From Streptococcus parasanguinis (GTDB taxonomy: Bacteria > Bacillota > Bacilli > Lactobacillales > Streptococcaceae): a DNA stretch of 64,000 bases. Below the pieces are notes generated by a model, which was given only the letters and a program-made list of their open reading frames with translations, was not told the origin of the DNA and did no database searches. Location of the stretch: the NCBI RefSeq assembly GCF_019929185.1, contig NZ_JAHZPC010000002.1, positions 124,001-188,000 on the forward strand, given 5' to 3'. The translations under genes were made by a program, and so were the position numbers. This document shows, piece by piece, positions 41,958 through 50,079 of this stretch (position 1 is the first letter of the stretch; the number at the start of each line of letters is the position of its first letter).

Positions 41958-42051
41958 ATGATTGAAAAATTTCGACAAGCTATTCCACAACAGCAGCAAA
42001 AAGGAGCGTGGAGAATCTTGAACCATTCATCCTGACACGCTCCTATTTTTT
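41958..42051 (+). ncRNA. candidate small RNA in the lysS-macB intergenic region
   Basis: A TTGACT (41922-41927) and TATAAT (41947-41952) with a long 19-base spacer point into a 90-base stretch without an open frame. It ends in a hairpin, AGGAGCGTG (42002-42010) with CACGCTCCT (42036-42044) and an inner GAAT/ATTC stem, followed by seven T. The hairpin could instead be the terminator of the convergent exporter operon, since it lies next to that stop codon, but the longer U-tract is on the plus strand. The stem strand GCTCCT could pair with ribosome-binding sites. No homology is recognised. Confidence 0.3.
42001..42051. terminator. terminator at the end of the MacAB-like operon
   Basis: Nine-base stem AGGAGCGTG / CACGCTCCT; T run on the plus strand (seven) and a shorter one (five) on the minus strand. 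Confidence 0.6.
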
Positions 42052-43394
42052 TATTCATAACGAAGGGCTTCGATCGGATTTAACTTAGAAGCCTTATTCG
42101 CTGGTAAAATTCCAAAGATGATGCCTACAAAAGCAGAGAAAATAATACTGCCGATGGCGACATTTAAGGAAATAATCGGTGGTCCTTCTAGGGAGGCTGC
42201 TGCGAGTGTAGTAATCAAGCTATTCACACCATAAGCAAGGCCAAGTCCAATCAGTCCACCAATGATGGTTAAGACCATCGACTCAATCAAAAATTGAACC
42301 AGAATCTTACCCCGAGTTGCTCCCAAAGCCTTGCGAAGACCAATTTCTCTCGTCCGCTCAGTGACAGAAACCAACATGATATTCATGACTCCAATGCCAC
42401 CAACTAAGAGGGAAATCCCAGCAATGGCACCAATCACTGTCGTCATAATTCCTACTACTTTATTGGTTTCCTCTAGGATGCTATCCAAATTAAAGATTTG
42501 GAATTCTCCTTGGCGAACACCTGAAAGCTCCGTTAGCTTTTGAGCAGCTTCGATCCCAACAGATTTGATTTCTTTCACATTTGGAACATGAACGACAATG
42601 TTCTGAATCTCGTCTGTTCCAAATTCAGAAGCCAGCTGGGTATTGGCAATCAAGGCACTTCCACCTGAAGAAGCTCCATAGAGGGCTGTCCCTGCATTTG
42701 GATCCTTGAAAATTCCAACGACACGATAATTGTTGTCCCCAACAGAGACCACCTGATTCAGTGGATTCTCCGTTCCAAATAATTGTTGGGCCAATCCTTC
42801 ATCAAGGAGCACCACCCGGGAGAAATTACTATAGTCTGAAGGGGTTAATTTTCGTCCAGATAAGAGCTCAACCTTTTTGACAGAAAAATAGGTTTCATTT
42901 ACCCCTTGGATGTTCACACCGTCTGCTTTTTTCTTTTGAAAAGCAATGGTTGCATTGGAGGTATTGCTAACATAGTAACCATCGATGCCTTGAATCTTGG
43001 TTAATTCCTTAACCCAAGATTCTTGCACAACTGGTGGTGCTTCTTGGACTTGACCATCAACATCTTCAGCGTTTTCCCCATCGATATCCGATGGAGCAGC
43101 CATCCCTCGGTCTTCAGCTGCAGGGCCACTTTCGCCTCCGCCTTCTCCTTCTCCAGTATCATCAGAAGGGCCAATATTGATTCCTGTCACATAGCCACTC
43201 TTGTTGGGAGAATAAGAGATTTGTACATACTCTTGGTCCTTGGTGAAGGTTTTGGTGACACCAGCTTTCATACCATCTCCCAGAGCCATGATGACAACGA
43301 CAGAAGCAACCCCAATAATGATCCCTACCATGGTCAAGAAAGACCGTAATTTATGGCTCATAATCGAGCTGATCGCAAATTTCCAATTTTGCAT
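42051..43394 (-). CDS. MacB-like ABC transporter permease
   Basis: A 447-residue permease with a MacB_PCD/FtsX layout: one transmembrane helix at about 15-40 (SHKLRSFLTMVGIIIGVASV), a long extracellular domain with a Gly/Glu-rich low-complexity stretch near 78-115, then three C-terminal helices with the conserved SVTERTREIGLRKALGATRGK loop. With the adjoining ATPase and adaptor it forms a tripartite-like Gram-positive exporter; the pneumococcal counterpart is implicated in antimicrobial-peptide resistance. Its start abuts the ATPase stop (1-base overlap). Confidence 0.9.
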   Translation of the reverse strand: MQNWKFAISSIMSHKLRSFLTMVGIIIGVASVVVIMALGDGMKAGVTKTFTKDQEYVQISYSPNKSGYVTGINIGPSDDTGEGEGGGESGPAAEDRGMAAPSDIDGENAEDVDGQVQEAPPVVQESWVKELTKIQGIDGYYVSNTSNATIAFQKKKADGVNIQGVNETYFSVKKVELLSGRKLTPSDYSNFSRVVLLDEGLAQQLFGTENPLNQVVSVGDNNYRVVGIFKDPNAGTALYGASSGGSALIANTQLASEFGTDEIQNIVVHVPNVKEIKSVGIEAAQKLTELSGVRQGEFQIFNLDSILEETNKVVGIMTTVIGAIAGISLLVGGIGVMNIMLVSVTERTREIGLRKALGATRGKILVQFLIESMVLTIIGGLIGLGLAYGVNSLITTLAAASLEGPPIISLNVAIGSIIFSAFVGIIFGILPANKASKLNPIEALRYE

Positions 43395-44089
43395 TAGGTC
43401 CTCCCTTCCAGCTTGCTATCCGAGGAAATCACTCCATCACGAATGACGATGCGACGATGGGCAAAAGCTGCAATTTCTGGCTCGTGTGTAACCATGATAA
43501 TGGTTTTTCCTTCTTGGTTTAACTTGGTTAGCAAATCCATTATTTGCTCTCCCGTCTTTGTATCTAGTGCACCGGTTGGTTCATCTGCTAAGACGATGGC
43601 GGGCTGATTGACCAGGGCTCGGGCAATTGCCACCCGCTGTTTTTGACCCCCTGAGAGCTCTGAAGGCAAATGGTGCATGCGAGAATGGAGCTCTACCTTT
43701 TCAAGGTATTGCTCAGCTAATTCCTTCCGTTTAGCAGGATGAACTCCTGCATAAATGAGAGGGAGCTCTACATTTTGAAAAGCATTGAGCTTGGAGAGAA
43801 GAAAGAATTGTTGAAATACAAAACCGATCTGTTCATTTCGAACACGCGCTAATTTTTTCTCACTGAGATTTCCAACCTCCTGACCTTCTAGAAAATACTC
43901 TCCACTGGTCGGGCGATCCAACAGGCCAATGACGTTCATCAAGGTTGATTTTCCTGAACCAGACGGGCCCATAATGGCCACAAACTCGCCCTCTTCGACT
44001 TCTAAATCGATGTCTTTTAAGACACGAAGTTCCTGGTCTCCATTTCTATAGGTTTTATTGATTCCTTTTAGTTCAATCAATTTTGTCAT
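43394..44089 (-). CDS. MacB-like ABC transporter ATPase
   Basis: A 231-residue ABC ATPase: Walker A GPSGSGKST, Q-loop GFVFQQFFLLSKL, signature LSGGQKQRVAIARA, Walker B VLADEPTGALD and H-loop VTHEPE. This is the LolD/MacB subfamily. I place the start at the ATG at 44089 (MTKLIELKGINKTYRNGD), with a weak GGAAA upstream, inside the last codons of the adaptor gene; upstream in-frame starts would lengthen it by up to 12 residues. Coupled translation with both neighbours is likely. Confidence 0.9.
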   Translation of the reverse strand: MTKLIELKGINKTYRNGDQELRVLKDIDLEVEEGEFVAIMGPSGSGKSTLMNVIGLLDRPTSGEYFLEGQEVGNLSEKKLARVRNEQIGFVFQQFFLLSKLNAFQNVELPLIYAGVHPAKRKELAEQYLEKVELHSRMHHLPSELSGGQKQRVAIARALVNQPAIVLADEPTGALDTKTGEQIMDLLTKLNQEGKTIIMVTHEPEIAAFAHRRIVIRDGVISSDSKLEGRT

Positions 44090-45230
44090 ATTTTCCGATC
44101 TCTTTTCCATCTTCCAGTTTCTCATTAGGATTCACAATAACTTGGGCATCTTTCTTCAAGCCTGACAAGATTTCCTGGTTTTCTGCATCGGCGTTACCAA
44201 GCGTCACTTTTACTTTCTTAGCCTTACCATTTTCGACCGTCCATACATAGCTCGTATCCCCATCAGCCATGACACTGGTCACGGGAACAAGGGGATGTTG
44301 GGTAGAACTTTTGACTTCAATATTGACAGAAAAGCCTTGTTTGAGTTCCCCAATGTCACTAGTAATATCTACTGTGAATGGGTACTTGGCTCCACCGCTT
44401 CCTTGTGTTCCACCTGCTGCATTGGTACCTGCTTGACCCGCGTCAGTCGGATAGTTGGCTACATAAGAAATCTTTCCTGTCCAGGTTTTATCCGGATAAA
44501 CTTTAGAAGTGAGGACCACTTCCTGACCTTCAGAGATATTGGCCAAATTGTATTCAGACAATTCCCCTTTAACTTGTAAATTCCCGTTGCTCACAATGTG
44601 AACCAGAGTTTGGTTGGTCCCTGTAGTCGATTTTGAAACATCTTTATTGACTTCGACCACGGTACCATCTGTATTACTCCTAACTGTTGTCGCATCCAGA
44701 AGAGCTTTAGCCTTGTTCATATTATCGACCGCATCTGACTTGGCATCTCGTAAATCGCTAGCTTGAGAATCGACTGTTCGTTGGGTCTGCGAAGCTGATT
44801 TGGCATCTGCTTCTTCATCGCCTGTCGTATCAATGGTCACACCATTTGTCAGTAGATCATTTAACTGACGGTCTGCCTTATTGACAGCACGAACGGCTGC
44901 ATCATAAGCGGTTTGGGCCTCCGTACTGCTATACTGAACAATTGGCTGACCGGCCGTTACTTGATCTCCTACATTGACCAAAATCGACTGCAAATCCCCT
45001 TTGGTTCCATCAAAATAGACATACTGCTCCTGGTTGGCAGTGACTTTCCCAGTTAACAAGACTGAAGAAGCGATCGAGCCATCCTTGACCGTTTGCACCA
45101 TTGGAGTTTCTTTCGTGATTGCCTGATCAGGTGTACTTGGGTGCGAAAACATCATCACACTTCCTGTTCCAATCACCACAATTGCTGCACCTGCAGCTGT
45201 AAATAGTTGCCATTTTTTCAATTTCTTCAT
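44073..45230 (-). CDS. MacA-like efflux adaptor (HlyD/RND periplasmic adaptor family)
   Basis: A 385-residue protein. An N-terminal anchor (about residues 8-29) is followed by a biotinyl-lipoyl-like domain split around a helical hairpin (about 115-175, with many Ala/Asp/Lys), then beta-barrel and membrane-proximal domains (GELSEYNLANISEGQEVVLT, VPVTSVMADGDTSYVWTVENGKA). It links the permease to the cell envelope. It is first in the exporter operon and is transcribed divergently from gor; TATA-like boxes lie about 45 bases upstream (TATACT, TATAGAAT). Confidence 0.9.
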   Translation of the reverse strand: MKKLKKWQLFTAAGAAIVVIGTGSVMMFSHPSTPDQAITKETPMVQTVKDGSIASSVLLTGKVTANQEQYVYFDGTKGDLQSILVNVGDQVTAGQPIVQYSSTEAQTAYDAAVRAVNKADRQLNDLLTNGVTIDTTGDEEADAKSASQTQRTVDSQASDLRDAKSDAVDNMNKAKALLDATTVRSNTDGTVVEVNKDVSKSTTGTNQTLVHIVSNGNLQVKGELSEYNLANISEGQEVVLTSKVYPDKTWTGKISYVANYPTDAGQAGTNAAGGTQGSGGAKYPFTVDITSDIGELKQGFSVNIEVKSSTQHPLVPVTSVMADGDTSYVWTVENGKAKKVKVTLGNADAENQEILSGLKKDAQVIVNPNEKLEDGKEIGKYDKID

Positions 45231-45351
45231 CGTTTTTCTCCATCAAAGAAAGCGTTTTATTCTATACCATAGTATACCATATTTCCTTACTTTTCTATCT
45301 AAAATTGACACGGCAAAATGAAATTTAAATGCTTGGTAACATGCTAAACCC

Positions 45352-45380
45352 TTGACTTTTGTAACAGTTGATATTACAAT
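45352..45380 (+). promoter_or_regulatory. promoter of gor with a palindrome between -35 and -10
   Basis: TTGACT (45352-45357), a 17-base spacer and TACAAT (45375-45380). The inverted repeat TTGTAA-N9-TTACAA (45359-45379) fills the spacer and overlaps the -10, a classic repressor or MerR-type position. Confidence 0.65.
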
Positions 45381-45409
45381 CAAACTGAAATCCCATTTAG
45401 GAGGAAAAC

Positions 45410-46759
45410 ATGAAAGAATTTGATATTATTTCAATCGGTGGAGGTAGTGGAGGAATCGCTACCATGAACCGGGCTGGGGAGCACGGAGCTCGAGCTGCTG
45501 TCATTGAAGAAAAACAATTGGGTGGTACCTGTGTCAACAGAGGATGTGTGCCTAAAAAAATTATGTGGTATGGTGCACAAATTGCAGAAGCTATTCGCGA
45601 TTATGGACCAGACTATGGATTTACTTCTGAACAGACAAAATTTGATTTTGCAATCTTAAGAAAAAATCGCGAAGCCTATATCGATCGTTCTCGCAATTCC
45701 TATGATGGCAGTTTCAAACGCAACGGGGTTGAACGAATTGAAGGACGTGCTCGTTTTGTAGATGCTCATACGGTTGAGGTCAATGGAGAAACCATTAAGG
45801 CCAAGCATATCGTGATTGCGACCGGTGCCCATCCCTTTATTCCTTCTGTTCCTGGAGCTGAATTTGGCGAAACTTCTGATGATGTCTTTGCTTGGGAAGA
45901 ATTGCCAAGTTCCGTTGCCATTATTGGGGCTGGCTACATCGCAGTGGAACTAGCCGGTGTGCTCCATGCCCTTGGTGTTCAAACCGATCTCTTCGTTCGC
46001 GGTGATCGTCCCTTAAGAAAGTTTGATTCCTACATTGTCGATGGCTTAATGGAAGAAATGGAAAAACAAAACCTTCCGCTTCACAAACATAAGGTTCCCA
46101 TGAAGCTTGAAAAATTAGAAGACGGTCGTGTGAAGATTTATTTTGAGGATATGACCAGCCACGTGGCAGATCATGTTATCTGGGCAACAGGACGAAAACC
46201 AAACGTCCAGGATCTCAATCTAGAAGCTGCAGGCGTCACCTTAAATGAAAAAGGATTCATTGGAGTAGATGAATACCAGAATACAGTTATTCCAGGAATC
46301 TATGCTCTTGGGGATGTTACAGGAGAAAAAGAATTAACTCCTGTCGCTATTAAAGCTGGACGCACTCTTTCTGAACGACTATTCAATGGAAAAGTCAATG
46401 CCAAAATGGATTATACAAACATCCCAACCGTTGTCTTTTCTCACCCTGCTATTGGAACCGTTGGCCTAACGGAGGAAGAAGCACAGCAAACTTATGGTAA
46501 AGAGAATATCAAAGTCTATACTTCTCAATTTGCTTCCATGTACACCGCTGTTACCCAACACCGCCAGCAAGCAAAATTCAAACTCATCACTGCTGGTCAC
46601 GAAGAAAGGGTAGTTGGCCTTCATGGTCTTGGCTACGGAGTCGATGAAATGATCCAAGGATTTGCAGTTGCTATCAAGATGGGAGCGACAAAAGCCGATT
46701 TCGACGCAACTGTCGCCATTCACCCAACCGGATCCGAAGAATTTGTGACAATGAGATAA
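45410..46759 (+). CDS. gor: glutathione-disulfide reductase
   Basis: A 449-residue flavoprotein disulfide reductase. The FAD motif [15 protein letters not shown], the redox pair C41/C46 in [18 protein letters not shown]-binding [15 protein letters not shown] followed by [11 protein letters not shown] (arginines expected for NADPH), the YALGDVTG segment and the C-terminal [12 protein letters not shown] (active His) are present. It recycles imported or synthesised glutathione. AGGAGG precedes the ATG. It is divergent from the MacAB-like operon. Confidence 0.94.
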   Translation: MKEFDIISIGGGSGGIATMNRAGEHGARAAVIEEKQLGGTCVNRGCVPKKIMWYGAQIAEAIRDYGPDYGFTSEQTKFDFAILRKNREAYIDRSRNSYDGSFKRNGVERIEGRARFVDAHTVEVNGETIKAKHIVIATGAHPFIPSVPGAEFGETSDDVFAWEELPSSVAIIGAGYIAVELAGVLHALGVQTDLFVRGDRPLRKFDSYIVDGLMEEMEKQNLPLHKHKVPMKLEKLEDGRVKIYFEDMTSHVADHVIWATGRKPNVQDLNLEAAGVTLNEKGFIGVDEYQNTVIPGIYALGDVTGEKELTPVAIKAGRTLSERLFNGKVNAKMDYTNIPTVVFSHPAIGTVGLTEEEAQQTYGKENIKVYTSQFASMYTAVTQHRQQAKFKLITAGHEERVVGLHGLGYGVDEMIQGFAVAIKMGATKADFDATVAIHPTGSEEFVTMR

Positions 46760-46799
46760 AAAATAAGCTTGAAGTCCTTACACTTCAAGCTTATTTCTT
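46760..46799. terminator. bidirectional terminator between gor and the cyclase gene
   Basis: AAATAAGCTTGAAGT pairs with ACTTCAAGCTTATTT around a six-base loop. Confidence 0.85.
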
Positions 46800-46802
46800 T
46801 GT

Positions 46803-47534
46803 TTATGGTAAGATGGCAATGGCACGGACAGGTGAACCAGTTGCCTTGTCCCAGTGAGGGAAAGCAATCGAAATCAAAGCACCTACAGCTGGCACTTGGT
46901 CCAATTGGTTCAAGACTTCAACTTGGTAGATATTTTGTTCCAAGAGGTAGTATTCATTGACCAAGCCATGCTCTGCTGCTGGAATACCTGCATCGGTATC
47001 GAAGGTTTCATGACCCACAGCCTTGACATGGCGTTCATGAATCAAGAATTCCAAGGCTTCACGGCTCCATCCTGGACTTTGTTGAACCCCATTTTCATCT
47101 AGGTTACGCATAGCATCTTGATCTGGCCAACGTTTTGACCAATCACTACGGAAGGCAACAAAAGCACCCTCAACAATTTGTCCATGCTCTGCCTCAAAGT
47201 CTAAGATATCTTGTTTACTCAAGATAAAGTTTGGATTGGCAGCAACTTCTTTAGACTTGTCGATAACATAAAGTGGCAAGAGGAGATCTTTGAGGTCAAT
47301 CTCATCCAACCAACGACCACCTTCTACAAAGTGAATCGGTGCATCAATATGCGTTCCGTATTGACCAACCACTGTAAATTTTTGAACATGGAAACCATCT
47401 TTTAATGTGAAAAGATCTTCTTGTTGCAAAGCAGGAAGGGCTGGGAAGTGTGGACTTTCCGCATTGATTTGGTGACTCAAGTCCACCCATTTTTTAGCTT
47501 GCAATTCTTTATAAATACTTAGTAAATCTGACAT
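46803..47534 (-). CDS. cyclase family protein (kynurenine formamidase-like)
   Basis: A 243-residue metal-dependent hydrolase of PF04199. The signature WVDLSHQINAESPHFP, VGQYGTHIDAPIHFVEGG (HxxxD metal site in GTHIDAP) and GHETFDTDAG are present. Family members include arylformamidases; no tryptophan degradation genes are near, so another amide or lactone substrate is likely. It starts 12 bases after the MetE-like gene and so belongs to the same unit. Confidence 0.85.
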   Translation of the reverse strand: MSDLLSIYKELQAKKWVDLSHQINAESPHFPALPALQQEDLFTLKDGFHVQKFTVVGQYGTHIDAPIHFVEGGRWLDEIDLKDLLLPLYVIDKSKEVAANPNFILSKQDILDFEAEHGQIVEGAFVAFRSDWSKRWPDQDAMRNLDENGVQQSPGWSREALEFLIHERHVKAVGHETFDTDAGIPAAEHGLVNEYYLLEQNIYQVEVLNQLDQVPAVGALISIAFPHWDKATGSPVRAIAILP

Positions 47535-47546
47535 GTTTCTTCCTCC

Positions 47547-48689
47547 TTATTCGCCCCAAACTTCAGCGACAATTTCCTTAATCAAACCGATTTTTTTCCA
47601 TTGGTCTTCTTCTGTCAAAATGTTTCCTTCTTCTGTCGAAGCAAAGCCACACTGAGTAGACAGGTAAAGATTTTCCAACGGTACATACTGACTCGCTTCT
47701 TTAATACGAGCAATCACTTCGTCCTTATTCTCCAGTTGACCACTCTTAGATGTCAAGAGGCCTAACACCACTCCTTTACCAGGGGTTACTTCTGCAAGTG
47801 GTTCAAAACCACCAGCCCGATCGGTATCAAACTCTAGGAAGTAAGCATTAACGGCTTCTTCTCCAAGGAGTTCTTTGGCAATCGGCGCATAGCCACCTGA
47901 TGAAGCCCAAGTGGAATGGAAGTTCCCACGACAAACGTGCGTATTGACGGTCAAACCAGCTGGAACATTTTGGTAGACATCGTTGTTAAAGGTCAAGAAG
48001 AGATCAGCGAGTTCCCGGCGAACCTCATCTTTTGACTTGCCTTGAGCTGCTCCCCAAGCCGTCAAGAAATTATCATCTACCAAGACACCCCAAGTACAAT
48101 CATCTACTTGAAGAGTCCGAAGACCTGCATCATACAAATCTTGAATCACTTGAAGATAGGCTTGCTTGATGTCTTCACGAACAGCCGCAAAATCAGGATA
48201 GATGGTATTCAATTGTTCTACATGTTCTGCATCACGGATCAATTCAAAATAGAATTGTGCAGGTGCTGGAATGGTATATTTAGCCTCTACACCATCTACA
48301 TCTGCCACAAGATCCCGCAAGAACTTGTAATGCTCTACAAATGGATGATTGGCTCCTGTGATTTTTCCAACGACAAGCGCTGAGTCCGCCTTGGTTGTTT
48401 CATCATGGAATTGATAGCCTTGAGCAGCTTGGACATGATCAATGCCCCCAAAGCCCCAGAAGAAATCCAAATGCCAATAAGCTCGGCGGAATTCTCCATC
48501 AGTTACTGACTTCAGACCAGCGGCAATTTCTTTTTCAACGAGGTCACGAATCGCCTGATCTTCTACTTTTGTTAAGTCAGCCTGACTGATTTTTCCAGCT
48601 GCGAAATCTTCACGAGCCTGAACCAAAGTAGCTGGACGAAGAAATGAACCAACATGGTCTACGCGATAAGGTGCATGTGTATGTGTCAA
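47547..48689 (-). CDS. MetE-like cobalamin-independent methyltransferase (YxjG/YxjH family)
   Basis: A 380-residue protein resembling the C-terminal catalytic half of MetE. It has VDHVGSFLRPATLVQAR, LQVDDCTWGVLVDDN, NTHVCRGNFHSTW (zinc-type His/Cys) and LSTQCGFASTEEGN (second Cys), i.e. the zinc ligands. Such stand-alone C-terminal MetE proteins are thought to methylate homocysteine or a related thiol using an alternative methyl donor. The start is TTG at 48687-48689 (MTHTHAPYRVDHVG) with GAGGGAA upstream. A MET-box-like palindrome and a good promoter lie upstream. Confidence 0.88.
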   Translation of the reverse strand: MTHTHAPYRVDHVGSFLRPATLVQAREDFAAGKISQADLTKVEDQAIRDLVEKEIAAGLKSVTDGEFRRAYWHLDFFWGFGGIDHVQAAQGYQFHDETTKADSALVVGKITGANHPFVEHYKFLRDLVADVDGVEAKYTIPAPAQFYFELIRDAEHVEQLNTIYPDFAAVREDIKQAYLQVIQDLYDAGLRTLQVDDCTWGVLVDDNFLTAWGAAQGKSKDEVRRELADLFLTFNNDVYQNVPAGLTVNTHVCRGNFHSTWASSGGYAPIAKELLGEEAVNAYFLEFDTDRAGGFEPLAEVTPGKGVVLGLLTSKSGQLENKDEVIARIKEASQYVPLENLYLSTQCGFASTEEGNILTEEDQWKKIGLIKEIVAEVWGE

Positions 48690-48738
48690 TATGATTCCCT
48701 CTTTCCTATAAGTTTTACATTAATTCATCAATGCAACC

Positions 48739-48767
48739 ATTATAGCAGTCCAACACCTGATAAACAA
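48739..48767 (-). promoter_or_regulatory. promoter of the MetE-like/cyclase operon
   Basis: On the minus strand the -35 TTGTTT, a 17-base spacer and an extended -10 (TGC TATAAT) lie about 50 bases upstream of the TTG start. Confidence 0.65.
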
Positions 48768-48800
48768 GGGTTTGGGATAATCTAATATCTTTGATATCTA

Positions 48801-48817
48801 TATAGCCTTAGACTATA
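48801..48817 (-). promoter_or_regulatory. MET-box-like operator (MtaR/MetR type)
   Basis: The palindrome TATAGTCTAAGGCTATA agrees at 13 of 16 defined positions with the streptococcal MET-box consensus as I remember it (TATAGTTTnAAACTATA). It is centred about 77 bases upstream of the predicted transcription start, a position suited to a LysR-type activator. Confidence 0.5.
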
Positions 48818-48818
48818 A

Positions 48819-48850
48819 CAAAAAAAGAAGTCCTTGAAGGACCCCTTTTC
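48819..48850 (-). terminator. terminator of the YdbC-like gene
   Basis: An imperfect GGTCCTTC / AAGGACTTC stem followed by a T run on the minus strand right after the stop codon. Confidence 0.6.
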
Positions 48851-49063
48851 TTAATTTTTAAATGCATCGCGCATGACTTGGAACTCTTCGTTTGTGAGTG
48901 TAATGCCTTTCCCCATTTTTGTATGGTCGGGACTCCAGGTCCGGATATCATACTTAGCAGGAGCACCATTAAAACTCACACGGTTCAATTCTTTGGTCCA
49001 ACCCTTGTCATTTTCTGACAAGACCAGCAAATGTTCTTCGATTTGGAATGAAAATTCTGCCAT
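48851..49063 (-). CDS. YdbC family PC4-like single-stranded DNA-binding protein
   Basis: A 70-residue protein from the ATG at 49061-49063 (MAEFSFQIEEHLLVLSENDK), preceded by AAAGGAG. The body WTKELNRVSFNGAPAKYDIR followed by TWSPDHTKMGKGITLTNEE matches the PC4/YdbC family (PF02229), small dimeric ssDNA or nucleic-acid binders proposed to act in transcription or replication. Longer in-frame starts lack a ribosome-binding site. It is divergent from the 105-residue gene. Confidence 0.82.
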   Translation of the reverse strand: MAEFSFQIEEHLLVLSENDKGWTKELNRVSFNGAPAKYDIRTWSPDHTKMGKGITLTNEEFQVMRDAFKN

Positions 49064-49168
49064 TTCACGACTCCTTTCTTGCCTTCTCATCTCTAATATT
49101 CGTAAATCATTTACAAAATCGTTTAAATTATCTATAATATATTGTATCAAGTTATGGAGAATTTAGCT

Positions 49169-49486
49169 ATGAAAAAATTTCTCGAGATCGTTAAAGACCG
49201 AGCAAATGAATTTTTCAATGGAAAAGTCAGTACCCCTGCCCCATTAGAAGATGAGAGAATTATTGACATCATTCAACAAGCATTGCGAAAAAAACAAGGG
49301 GTACATGTTATTTTTTCAAATAAGAGTTTTACAGGCGACATTGTCAAGTATGACCAAGAACGCCGACAACTGATCGTGAAAAATTTTAAAAAGAGTATGT
49401 CCACGATTATTCGGATTTCTGAGATCCAGAAAATCAGTTTGGTCCCCAATAATATTCGCATCGCTCAACAAAAAGGAGAGGTTTAA
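49169..49486 (+). CDS. unknown 105-residue protein
   Basis: ATG at 49169 behind TGGAGA (49155-49160) and a TATAAT about 35 bases upstream. The protein is basic and soluble: an N-terminal helix (MKKFLEIVKDRANEFF), then PLEDERIIDIIQQALRKKQG and a predicted beta-strand region GVHVIFSNKSFTGDIVKYDQ...STIIRISEIQKISLVP. The last part has the look of a small barrel (YolD- or Sm-like nucleic-acid-binding fold), but that is only an impression. Its stop codon lies inside the loop of a terminator hairpin. Confidence 0.7.
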   Translation: MKKFLEIVKDRANEFFNGKVSTPAPLEDERIIDIIQQALRKKQGVHVIFSNKSFTGDIVKYDQERRQLIVKNFKKSMSTIIRISEIQKISLVPNNIRIAQQKGEV

Positions 49487-49497
49487 CCCTCTCTTTT
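49476..49497 (+). terminator. terminator overlapping the stop of the 105-residue gene (copy 1)
   Basis: GAGAG-GTTTAACC-CTCTC followed by TTTT. The same 22 bases, with one change, recur at 51875-51896. Confidence 0.6.
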
Positions 49498-49503
49498 ATA
49501 TTG

Positions 49504-49535
49504 AAAACAAACGTCATTTTTGGCGTTTGTTTTTA
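49504..49535 (+). terminator. second terminator after the 105-residue gene
   Basis: AAACAAACG pairs with CGTTTGTTT around a ten-base loop, followed by T. Confidence 0.75.
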
Positions 49536-49593
49536 TTACTTTTAATCTCATTTCTAAATTTATTAGAGTATCAAAAAAATTCTATCAAATTTT

Positions 49594-49629
49594 AACTTTA
49601 ACTTTTGAACCTAGTAAAAAGTTAAAGTT
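49594..49629. repeat. 13-base perfect inverted repeat in the hxlR downstream region
   Basis: AACTTTAACTTTT (49594-49606) and AAAAGTTAAAGTT (49617-49629) around a ten-base loop. It lies in the AT-rich 49.5-49.75 kb gap, where I see no gene. It may be the hxlR terminator (weak T tract) or part of a mobile-element end. Confidence 0.6.
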
Positions 49630-49749
49630 CCAGTACATACTACTAGTATTGACGTTGCCTTGATTAAAAAGGTCACCAAATCTTTCATAATTACATTATC
49701 TATTTAAAGAAAAATATTAGTAATAAATTATGTAAATTCAATCTAATCT

Positions 49750-50079
49750 CTAATCACCATAAGTATGCTCCCATTTTTTCATTTCTTCAACGATACTTCT
49801 TAGAGCAATACCTTTTTTTGTCATTTTATATTCAACCTGTGGAGGCGATGTCGGTAAAACTTTTCTTGATAAAATACCTTCTTGCTCAAAATCATGTAAT
49901 CGTTGAGCTAATATTCTAGGATTAATACCTTCTACACTACGCAAAAGACTACTATAATGTATATTACCATCAATAATTTCAGATAAGATCTCAAGAGTAA
50001 ATTTACCTTTTAGTAAATTCAAGACCCTTCTTGCTGGACAAATTGATTTTTTCAAAGATTGCTTCTTGCAAGTCTCCAT
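49750..50079 (-). CDS. HxlR family transcriptional regulator
   Basis: A 109-residue winged-helix protein of the HxlR/MarR-like family: CPARRVLNLLKGKFTLEILSEI, the FSSLLRSVEGINPRILAQRL-type recognition region (HYSSLLRSVEGINPRILAQR) and the wing PPQVEYKMTKKG. Cysteines at residues 4 and 14 could serve as redox or electrophile sensors, as in other HxlR members. It is divergent from the MFS exporter and probably controls it. An extended -10 (TGA TATAAT) for this gene lies near 50155; AAAGGAGG precedes the start. It is AT-rich compared with its chromosomal neighbours. Confidence 0.88.
   Translation of the reverse strand: METCKKQSLKKSICPARRVLNLLKGKFTLEILSEIIDGNIHYSSLLRSVEGINPRILAQRLHDFEQEGILSRKVLPTSPPQVEYKMTKKGIALRSIVEEMKKWEHTYGD

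Noticed and set aside
43058-43170. Low-complexity Gly/Glu/Pro-rich segment in the MacB-like permease, considered as a sequencing error or insertion
   Set aside because: The reading frame stays open on both sides and the segment falls in the variable extracellular domain.
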